Positions 4,538-11,284 of a stretch of DNA of 11,284 bases are shown here, piece by piece. Numbering within the stretch: the stretch's first letter is position 1; every line of letters begins with the position of its first letter. Made by a program: the position numbers and the translations under genes. The DNA comes from JBNKFQ01 sp050289385 (GTDB taxonomy: Bacteria > Pseudomonadota > Gammaproteobacteria > Pseudomonadales > Porticoccaceae): the NCBI GenBank assembly GCA_050289385.1, contig JBNKFQ010000216.1:1-11284 (forward strand), given 5' to 3'. The notes under the pieces were generated by a model. That model did no database searches, had not been told where the DNA came from, and saw nothing but the letters and a program-made list of their open reading frames with translations.

Positions 4538-7500
4538 ATGGATACCAACAACCGCTCCAATGAGGTAGATGGTGCGACCTCGATTTCTGAACAACAGACC
4601 GCGCTGTCCGCCGTGCAGTACCAGATGTGGCAGCGGGCGCAGACACAGCAGCCATCCCATGCCGATCATGGGCAAACCGCCATTTGGCTGGCCCGCCCGT
4701 TAAACCGCGATATTTTTCAACGCTGTCTCAATCAATCGATTCAGCGTCACGATATTTTGCGCACGACATTCAACTGCGGCGCCAACGGGGTGGTCCGTCC
4801 GTTTGTGCAATCCCAGCTCAGCGTCGATGTTCCGCTCATGCATGTGGACGGACACGGCGGCAACGGCGCCACCCTGAAGGCGAAGATCGATGAGATTGCT
4901 CTGCAACAGGGGCAGGGGCCGTTTGAACTGGACAAGGGTCCGCTGTTTCGATTCTGCCTGCTACACCTGCGGGACGACAGACAGGTTGTGCTGTGCTCAT
5001 ACCACCGCCTGATTCTGGACCACAGGTCGGTCGTGCAGTTGCTCACGGAAATTGACACCCTCTACCAGGGGTATGTATCCGATGCGTCCGTCACCCTGGA
5101 AGAACCGCCTCAGTGGGCCGAATGCGTGCCGGTTGAGGGTACGCAACCACCCGATGGTTCATCGCTGCTGAGTGCGCTGCCCACCCTCAATCTACCCACC
5201 GACAACTCTTTACCGGGCTGGAAAGAACCCTACGGGGCCCGCGAGGAGATCAAGGTGCCGGAAGCCTTCGGTCAACGATTGCTCGAACTCGGCGAATCCT
5301 TGGGCGTCTCCCTGCGCAGTGTGTTGCTGGCCGGTTGGCAGACCGTGTTGATGCGCTATACCGGACAGACCGATATCGTCGTTGCCTTGGGGGTGTCCAA
5401 ACGATCGTCGCCGGCGCAGAATCAGGTGCTGGGGCCATTTGCCGGCGCGGTGTTGGTCCCCTGGTCGTTGGACCCGGACATCTCCTTCGCTACCCTGGCG
5501 CGGGCGCTGAATGACGCCATGGACGGCTTTCAATCGCTGCCTTTGGTTGACAATACAGACGGCCAAGTCGATGGGGCGGAACCTGCTTATCAGGTGGCCT
5601 TAACGGTTGAGGACACGGGAATGTTTTTGCCGCAGCTGGGGGGGCGGTCGGTACAGCGTATTCAACCGCGCTCTTTGGGGTTGGCGGACTGCGATATCCA
5701 CCCACTGTGGTCGTTCAGCAATGGCAAGTTGCAGGGGCATGCCGATTACCGAAGCGGCCGGTTTCAGCCGACGACGGTGTGGCGGTTGTTGGCTCATTAT
5801 CGCAGTGTGCTGGCTGGTGCGGTCCTGGATCCGGAACAAACCCTGAGCGCGTTGCCGTTGCTGAGCGAACAGGAGAGCTGCCAGATTCTCGCCGAGTGGA
5901 ACGACACCGGTGCGAAGTATCCCCATAGCCGGTGCGTTCACAGCCTGTTTGAAACCCAGGTTCGCCGCACCCCGGCGGCGATGGCCGTCGCCCTGGCCGG
6001 CCAACAGTTGAGCTACACCGAACTCAACCGGCAGAGCAACCGGCTCGCCCACTACCTGATCGGGCACGGTGTAGGGCCTGATGTGATGGTGGGGTTATGT
6101 TTGGAACGGTCGTTGGAGATGGTCGTTGGTATTTTGGGGGTGTGGAAGGCCGGCGGCGCCTATGTGCCCATTGACCCCGACTATCCGCAAGAGCGAATCG
6201 ACTATCTACTCGCCGACAGTGGTATTGCGCTGCTGCTGACCCAACAACACTTGCTCGATCGCCTGCCGCCGCGGTGGAGTGCGGACGGCGTTTGCCTGGA
6301 CCGGGATTGGCCAGTGATTGAAGGTCACCGCGACACCAATCCACGGTTGGCGCTGCACCCCGACCACCTCGCCTATATGATTTACACCTCCGGTTCCACC
6401 GGTCGGCCCAAGGGGGTCATGTGCCGCCACGGCGGCTTGATCAATCGCGTTCACTGGATGCAGCGCACCTACCGGCTCACCCGGCACGATTGTGTGCTGC
6501 AGAAAACGCCGTTCAGCTTCGACGTGTCGGTGTGGGAATTTGCCTGGCCGTTAATTGCCGGCGCGTCGTTGCGCTTTGCCAGGCCCGGTGGCCATCAAAA
6601 CCCGGATTATCTTGCGCGGATCATCGATCGATACAGCATCACCACCTTGCACTTTGTGCCCTCCATGCTGTCCGCGTTTCTCGACAGCCGACCGCGGGGT
6701 GGTTTTAAAGGGTTGAAACGGGTGGTCTGCAGCGGTGAGGCCTTGTCGACCGTATTGCAGGGAAGATTCTTTGAGCGTTTTCCCCGCGTGAAATTGTACA
6801 ACCTGTACGGCCCCACCGAAGCGGCGATCGACGTCAGCCATTGGACTTGCCGCAAAAACGAATCATCGGCGGCCGGGGTACCCATCGGCCGGCCCATTGC
6901 CAATACCCAACTGTATGTGCTCGATCGGCACCTGCAGCCGGTACCTGTTCAGGTGGCTGGGGAACTGTACATCGGCGGTGACAACCTGGCGCGAGGTTAC
7001 CACGATAGAGCAGAGTTGACGGCCGAACGTTTTGTGCCGGACCCCTTCAGTCCTGATCCGGGGGAGCGTTTGTATCAGACCGGCGACTTGGCGAAATTTC
7101 GGGCGGATGGCGCTATCGAGTACATTGGACGCGCGGATTTTCAGGTAAAGGTGCGCGGGTTTCGCATTGAGTTGGGAGAAATCGAAAGCGCGTTGTTGGC
7201 GCAACCGGCGGTGTTGGGAGCGGTAGTGATTGCCCATACCCGTGGGCGGGGTCCGCAGGACACCGTCCTGGCCGCCTATCTAACTGGTGACGAATCGCTG
7301 GATAGGGACGCCATTCGGTCGGCACTGCACACCGTTTTACCCGAGTACATGGTGCCGTCGTATTTTGTGTTGCTCGATCGGTTCCCATTGACGGCCAACG
7401 GCAAGATTGACCGCAAGGCATTGCCGGCGCCGGAAAGTGGTGTTGGTCAATCGAAAGATCATGTAACGCCGCTTGCGGGCACGGAACAGCAGCTGGCGGT

Positions 7501-10500
7501 AATTTGGGCGGACGTGCTCAAGCTGCCAGAGAAACTGATCGGTCGGCACGACAGTTTTTTTGTGTTGGGTGGGCACTCCCTGCTGGCAACCACGGTGGTG
7601 GGTCGTGTGCGGGATCTCTTCCACATCGAGTTGCAGATAGAGGATCTCTTTACCGCCGATACGGTGCAAAAACTATCGGCATTGATCGATGGGGGTGGAA
7701 AAAACAAAACCCTGGTGGAGGGCCCTGGCGCGCGACCGCGACCCATGCAAGAAAGTGGTTCAAAGCCATTGTCCTTCGCCCAGCAGCGGCTGTGGTTTAT
7801 CAATCAGTATGAAGAGGGCAGGGATATTCAATACAACCTGCCCTGGGCGCAACGGATCAAGGGTGAACTGGATGTCGAAGCGTTACAGGCTGCGTTTCAA
7901 ACCGTGGTTCGGCGCCACGATGTACTGCGGACCACCTTTTGGGAACAAGGGGGGGAAGCTGTTCAGCAGGTTGCGCTGGAGTTGCCTTTGGAGATGCCCA
8001 TCATTGAGGTGGGGGAAAATGCGGTACCGCAACAGATAAGAAATTTCGCGATTCAGGTTTTCGATTTGGCGGCGGGGCCTCTGATTAAGATTGGTTTGCT
8101 GCGGTTGGCTGGTGATGAACATATTTTGCTTGTCAACATTCACCACATCGCCTTCGACGGTTGGTCCATTGCAGTACTCAATCGGGAATTGACGGCGTTG
8201 TATTCCGCTTACTGTAACGGCCAGGAATCGCCCTTGCCGCCACTGCCGATTCAATACGCGGATTTTGCCCACTGGCAACGACAGTGGTTACAGGGGGAGA
8301 CACTGGCGCGGCAAGTAGACTATTGGCAAAGCCAATTGCAGGGGGCGCCGGCGTTGTTGGAACTGCCCACCGATCGCCCGCGGCCGGCGAAACGGACCTA
8401 TGCGGGTGACAGTTATCACTTTGAGCTGTCGGTGGAACTGACGGACCAACTGGAGCAGTTGGGTAGGGCACAGGGGGCGACGTTGTTTATGACCCTGCTG
8501 GCTGGCTTTAACGTGCTGTTGTCCCGTTATTGCGGTCAGGACGATCTGTGTGTGGGGGTACCTATTGCCAACCGGCGCTGGCCGGAGTTGGAGAATCTAA
8601 TCGGATTTTTTGTGAATACCCTGGTGATGCGGGGTCGTGTCGATCAGAACACTACGTTTAATGAACTGTTGCAACAAACTAAAGCGAACGCACTAGCCGC
8701 ATACGCGCACCAGGATGTTCCTTTTGAGCGGTTGGTGGATGCATTGAAACCGGAGCGGAGTTTGAGTTATTCGCCGTTGTTTCAGGTGATGTTTGTGTTG
8801 CAGCCGGACGCGTTGGGAATCACGGATCTATCGAATGTAACCATTGAACAACTGGATAGCGGGCTGCCCACAGCCATGTTCGATATCCTGCTGGACCTTG
8901 TCAGAATGCCCATGGGCCTGGTTGGTTGTCTGAAATACAACAGCGATTTATTTGATCTATCCACAATCGCACGATTGGGTGACCACTTCCAAAACCTGTT
9001 GCAGGGTATAGCCGCCAATCCAATGCAGCGGCTCCATGATCTGCCGTTGCTGTCGCCGGAGGAAAGGCAGAAAATTCTCTACGACTGGAACCAGGTGGAC
9101 ACGTCTTATCCGCAAGAAAAAACCGTACATCAGTGGTTTGAAGAACAGGTGGAACGGATACCAAACCACGTGGCGTTGATATACGAAGATCAACCATTAA
9201 GCTATCGGGAACTGAATAAAAAAGCCAATCAGTTGGCGTGGGTGATTCGGCAGCGGTATGAACAGCGTTACAGCAAAGCCTTGGCGGCTGACACGCTGAT
9301 CGCACTTTGTGTGGATCGTGGTGTGGACATGGTGATCTCTATTTTGGCGGTCCTGAAAGCGGGCGGAGCCTATGTGCCGATTTCACCGGAATATCCGAAA
9401 GTGCGCATGCTATTTATTCTGGATGACACGCAAGCGCCGATTGTGCTCACGCAACAACCGCAAATTGGCACTATGAACACTTGGTTGTCAGAGTTGACTC
9501 ATAGGCCGGATTTATTTGACGTGGGCAACTCTGAGTTAACGGCGCAGGCCTCGACTGAGAATCCCGGGACCATCAGTACGGCCACGGATCTCGCCTACGT
9601 GATTTACACTTCGGGAACCACCGGGAGGCCCAAGGGGGTTTTGCAGCTCCACCGCAATGTCATGCGCCTGTTTTCGAGCACCGAGGCAGACTATCAATTC
9701 AACGATCACGATGTCTGGGTACTCTATCACGCCTATACCTTTGATTTCACCGTCTGGGAACTGTGGGGAGCTCTGCTGTACGGCGGCGCGCTGATCATAC
9801 CGACGACCGAGTGTGTTCGTGATTTCCCCCGTTTTGCGGCACTGTGTGCCGATAAGGGCGTTACCGTTCTCAATCAGACGCCGGGCGCCTTTTATGCGTT
9901 GGCCGAAGCGGTGCTGGAACACCGTATCCACCTGCCCGAACTGCGTTACGTCATTTTTGGTGGCGACAAGCTCAATCCGTCTCAGCTCCAACCCTGGTGG
10001 GACCGTTTTGGTTATGAAAAGCCCCGTTTGGTGAACATGTACGGTATCACGGAAACCACCGTTCACGTCACCTACAGGCCTCTGACTCGGGATGACAACA
10101 CCACGTCCTCACACATTGGGCGCCCACTGAATGATCTTTCGGCCTATGTGTTGGATGAGTGGCTGCAGCCGGTGCCCATCGGTGTTGCCGGCGAACTCTA
10201 CATCGGTGGTGCCGGCCTGGCCAGAGGTTATCTTAACCGTCCTGAATTGACACAAGAGCGATTTATCGAAAACCCTTTTGCCACTGAATCCGATACCGAA
10301 CAAGGTTACACGCGTTTGTATCGAACCGGAGACCTGGTGCGCTGGTTGTCGGATGGCAATCTGGAGTATCTGGGGCGCAACGACTTCCAGGTGAAGATCC
10401 GCGGCTACCGCATTGAACTGGGTGAGATCGAAAGTGTGCTGGCAGCCAGTGAGGGCATCTGCCAGGCGGTGGTGGTCGATCGCGAGCGCGATGGCAACAA

Positions 10501-11284
10501 ATATCTTGCGGCCTATCTCGTGCTCGATGAACAGGCCTCCCTGGATGAAGAGGCGATTCGATCGCAATTGGCGGGTGAGCTGCCCGATTACATGGTGCCC
10601 AGTACTTTTGTGGTGATGGACGCCATCCCGCTTACGGTAAATGGAAAAATCGATCGTAATGCACTGCCGGAGCCCGAGTTGCTCAACAGTGATTCGTATG
10701 TCGCCCCCGGTAATGAGGTGGAGATGCAACTATGTGAAATTTGGAAGGCGGTACTGGGTTTGGACCGTGTCGGTATTCAAGAGAACTTTTTTCGTATCGG
10801 TGGTGACTCCATTGTCAGCATCCAACTGGTATCGCGTCTTCGCCAGGCGGGGTTCAGCCTGCAAGTCAAAACCGTTTTTGAATGTCCGACCATCGCGCAA
10901 CTTGCCCGAGCATTATCTGAATCCCAGGCTGCTATCGACATTGATGCTGAACAAGGTCAACTGACAGGCGCGTTTGATCTATTGCCTATTCAACAGTGGT
11001 TTTTTGATCAACGGCTTGCTAAGCCCCACCACTATAATCAATCGTTCCTGATTAAAATACCAGGAGACGTCAGTTCTGATCAAATCGCGTCTGCCCTGGT
11101 GGCTTTGGCCAATCAGCACGATATCATGAGGAGTAATATTTTTGCGACCGAGAGTGGTTACTCGCAACAATACCATCAACACATCGAGCCATGGATGGCC
11201 CCCTTAAAGGTACTGGATATCGGGGAGTACGACGCCACGGCGTTGCAGGAAAGGTTGACCGGGTGGCAAAGCGGTTTCGATTAT
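4538..11284 (+). CDS. Nonribosomal peptide synthetase, Ser and Thr modules, 3' end beyond window
   Basis: This is a cytoplasmic multimodular enzyme that activates amino acids with ATP, holds them as thioesters on carrier domains and joins them. The frame is open for 2249 codons to the last base of the window. I checked it at several core motifs and found no frameshift. The start ATG at 4538 follows AGAGGA (4523-4528) by nine bases. Domain order is C (23-440, degenerate), A (442-960, serine), PCP (979-1050, Ser1014), C (1078-1500, intact), A (1505-2045, threonine), PCP (2055-2128, Ser2091), E (from about 2145, cut by the window). The expected intermediate is an L-Ser to D-Thr or D-allo-Thr dipeptide, passed to a later module. 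An unusual N-terminal C domain means the chain may start at Ser without acylation, or be acylated by another route. No MbtH, thioesterase or transporter gene is in view. The product could be a siderophore or a lipopeptide; the sequence here does not decide. Confidence 0.95.
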   Translation, partial: MDTNNRSNEVDGATSISEQQTALSAVQYQMWQRAQTQQPSHADHGQTAIWLARPLNRDIFQRCLNQSIQRHDILRTTFNCGANGVVRPFVQSQLSVDVPLMHVDGHGGNGATLKAKIDEIALQQGQGPFELDKGPLFRFCLLHLRDDRQVVLCSYHRLILDHRSVVQLLTEIDTLYQGYVSDASVTLEEPPQWAECVPVEGTQPPDGSSLLSALPTLNLPTDNSLPGWKEPYGAREEIKVPEAFGQRLLELGESLGVSLRSVLLAGWQTVLMRYTGQTDIVVALGVSKRSSPAQNQVLGPFAGAVLVPWSLDPDISFATLARALNDAMDGFQSLPLVDNTDGQVDGAEPAYQVALTVEDTGMFLPQLGGRSVQRIQPRSLGLADCDIHPLWSFSNGKLQGHADYRSGRFQPTTVWRLLAHYRSVLAGAVLDPEQTLSALPLLSEQESCQILAEWNDTGAKYPHSRCVHSLFETQVRRTPAAMAVALAGQQLSYTELNRQSNRLAHYLIGHGVGPDVMVGLCLERSLEMVVGILGVWKAGGAYVPIDPDYPQERIDYLLADSGIALLLTQQHLLDRLPPRWSADGVCLDRDWPVIEGHRDTNPRLALHPDHLAYMIYTSGSTGRPKGVMCRHGGLINRVHWMQRTYRLTRHDCVLQKTPFSFDVSVWEFAWPLIAGASLRFARPGGHQNPDYLARIIDRYSITTLHFVPSMLSAFLDSRPRGGFKGLKRVVCSGEALSTVLQGRFFERFPRVKLYNLYGPTEAAIDVSHWTCRKNESSAAGVPIGRPIANTQLYVLDRHLQPVPVQVAGELYIGGDNLARGYHDRAELTAERFVPDPFSPDPGERLYQTGDLAKFRADGAIEYIGRADFQVKVRGFRIELGEIESALLAQPAVLGAVVIAHTRGRGPQDTVLAAYLTGDESLDRDAIRSALHTVLPEYMVPSYFVLLDRFPLTANGKIDRKALPAPESGVGQSKDHVTPLAGTEQQLAVIWADVLKLPEKLIGRHDSFFVLGGHSLLATTVVGRVRDLFHIELQIEDLFTADTVQKLSALIDGGGKNKTLVEGPGARPRPMQESGSKPLSFAQQRLWFINQYEEGRDIQYNLPWAQRIKGELDVEALQAAFQTVVRRHDVLRTTFWEQGGEAVQQVALELPLEMPIIEVGENAVPQQIRNFAIQVFDLAAGPLIKIGLLRLAGDEHILLVNIHHIAFDGWSIAVLNRELTALYSAYCNGQESPLPPLPIQYADFAHWQRQWLQGETLARQVDYWQSQLQGAPALLELPTDRPRPAKRTYAGDSYHFELSVELTDQLEQLGRAQGATLFMTLLAGFNVLLSRYCGQDDLCVGVPIANRRWPELENLIGFFVNTLVMRGRVDQNTTFNELLQQTKANALAAYAHQDVPFERLVDALKPERSLSYSPLFQVMFVLQPDALGITDLSNVTIEQLDSGLPTAMFDILLDLVRMPMGLVGCLKYNSDLFDLSTIARLGDHFQNLLQGIAANPMQRLHDLPLLSPEERQKILYDWNQVDTSYPQEKTVHQWFEEQVERIPNHVALIYEDQPLSYRELNKKANQLAWVIRQRYEQRYSKALAADTLIALCVDRGVDMVISILAVLKAGGAYVPISPEYPKVRMLFILDDTQAPIVLTQQPQIGTMNTWLSELTHRPDLFDVGNSELTAQASTENPGTISTATDLAYVIYTSGTTGRPKGVLQLHRNVMRLFSSTEADYQFNDHDVWVLYHAYTFDFTVWELWGALLYGGALIIPTTECVRDFPRFAALCADKGVTVLNQTPGAFYALAEAVLEHRIHLPELRYVIFGGDKLNPSQLQPWWDRFGYEKPRLVNMYGITETTVHVTYRPLTRDDNTTSSHIGRPLNDLSAYVLDEWLQPVPIGVAGELYIGGAGLARGYLNRPELTQERFIENPFATESDTEQGYTRLYRTGDLVRWLSDGNLEYLGRNDFQVKIRGYRIELGEIESVLAASEGICQAVVVDRERDGNKYLAAYLVLDEQASLDEEAIRSQLAGELPDYMVPSTFVVMDAIPLTVNGKIDRNALPEPELLNSDSYVAPGNEVEMQLCEIWKAVLGLDRVGIQENFFRIGGDSIVSIQLVSRLRQAGFSLQVKTVFECPTIAQLARALSESQAAIDIDAEQGQLTGAFDLLPIQQWFFDQRLAKPHHYNQSFLIKIPGDVSSDQIASALVALANQHDIMRSNIFATESGYSQQYHQHIEPWMAPLKVLDIGEYDATALQERLTGWQSGFDY
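4604..5857 (+). other. NRPS domain C1, degenerate N-terminal condensation domain
   Basis: Residues 23-440. The LSAVQYQMW and RHDILRTTF motifs are intact. The catalytic HHxxxDG motif reads H156-R157-L-I-L-D161-H162, so the second histidine and the glycine are lost. Later motifs are also eroded: LGPFAGAVLV replaces the usual IGxFVNTL, and the HQDVPFE motif is not recognisable. Condensation activity is doubtful. The fold may be kept for docking or to recruit a partner enzyme. Confidence 0.85.
5861..7417 (+). other. NRPS domain A1, predicted to activate L-serine
   Basis: Residues 442-960 carry the adenylation core motifs: LSYTELN, KAGGAYVPIDPDYP, YTSGSTGRPKG (616-626), NLYGPTE, YQTGDL and NGKIDRKALP. 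Alignment by eye to GrsA gives the specificity residues D662, V663, W666, H705, V730, S732, L756, I764, D765 and K956, that is DVWHVSLIDK. This differs from the serine code DVWHLSLIDK at one conservative position. Confidence 0.85.
7472..7687 (+). other. NRPS domain PCP1, carrier domain
   Basis: Residues 979-1050 form the peptidyl carrier domain, with the phosphopantetheine site Ser1014 in LGGHSLL. The LGGHS form is usual for carriers followed by an ordinary condensation domain, as here. Confidence 0.9.
7769..9037 (+). other. NRPS domain C2, condensation domain with intact active site
   Basis: Residues 1078-1500. LSFAQQRLWF, RHDVLRTTF and H1202-H1203-I-A-F-D1207-G1208 are all present, with IGFFVNTLVMR and HQDVPFERLVD downstream. 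It should join Ser on PCP1 to Thr on PCP2. There is no epimerase before it, so it is expected to be of the LCL type. Confidence 0.9.
9050..10672 (+). other. NRPS domain A2, predicted to activate L-threonine
   Basis: Residues 1505-2045, with LSYRELN, KAGGAYVPISPEYP, YTSGTTGRPKG (1690-1700), YRTGDL and NGKIDRNALP. The specificity residues, read by eye against GrsA, are D1736, F1737, W1740, N1779, I1806, G1808, M1834, V1842, H1843 and K2037. The resulting DFWNIGMVHK is the well-known threonine code. Confidence 0.9.
10700..10921 (+). other. NRPS domain PCP2, carrier domain of the type that precedes E domains
   Basis: Residues 2055-2128, with Ser2091 in IGGDSIVSIQL. The GGDSI form is characteristic of carriers that serve an epimerization domain, which agrees with the next domain. 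Confidence 0.85.
10970..11284 (+). other. NRPS domain E, epimerization domain, truncated by window end
   Basis: From residue 2145, LLPIQQWFFDQRL and HHYNQSFLI match the start of epimerization domains (LTPIQxWFFE, then HFNQS). Only about 105 of some 430 residues are in the window, so its HHxxxDG motif cannot be checked. It should invert the threonine alpha carbon. Confidence 0.8.

Noticed and set aside
10109..10729. 206-codon antisense open frame within the NRPS threonine module, and similar antisense frames
   Set aside because: The plus strand encodes conserved NRPS motifs throughout. The antisense frames are by-products of its codon composition and have no start signals or domains.
1..11284. 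tRNA or rRNA genes, insertion sequences, CRISPR arrays, phage attachment sites
   Set aside because: I looked for cloverleaf-like, transposase-like and regularly spaced repeat patterns and saw none. This was by eye only.

Overview
The window looks like the regulatory head and first structural gene of a nonribosomal peptide synthetase (NRPS) locus from a Gram-negative, probably gammaproteobacterial, chromosome. The evidence is a FecI-type ECF sigma factor, a membrane protein carrying the STN domain used in TonB-receptor signalling, two divergent LuxR-type regulators, and the amino-terminal 2249 residues of a large NRPS. Genus cannot be read from the sequence. The protein-coding parts are GC-richer than the two long spacers (about 1498-2226 and 3591-4537), which hold AT-rich stretches and several inverted repeats.

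Layout. 1-495 (+): 3' part of an ECF sigma factor whose start lies before the window. 625-1497 (-): a LuxR-like regulator, convergent with the sigma gene. 1498-2226: a 729-base divergent control region with several dyad symmetries, the best being a perfect 10-bp inverted repeat at 1858-1885. 2227-2664 (+): a 145-aa single-pass membrane protein whose only recognisable domain is a periplasmic STN domain. 2760-3590 (+): a second LuxR-like protein, homologous to the first but with its DNA-binding end cut short. 3591-4537: a long AT-rich spacer ending in a structured leader. The leader holds a 36-codon ORF with a good ribosome binding site and a set of mutually exclusive hairpins. 4538-11284 (+): the NRPS, open to the window end.

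The NRPS reads C(degenerate)-A(Ser)-PCP-C-A(Thr)-PCP-E(partial). The ten specificity residues of the first adenylation domain read DVWHVSLIDK, close to the serine code. Those of the second read DFWNIGMVHK, the threonine code. The epimerization domain that begins at the window end would make the second residue D-Thr or D-allo-Thr. The first condensation domain has lost the second (catalytic) histidine and the Gly of the HHxxxDG motif, so it is probably inactive.

How the parts may work together (inference): an envelope signal passed through the STN protein and the ECF sigma factor, plus one or two LuxR-like sensors, would control the NRPS operon, with a further checkpoint in the NRPS leader. 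No luxI, FecR, TonB receptor, MbtH, thioesterase, transporter, tRNA, insertion sequence or CRISPR array is visible in the window.
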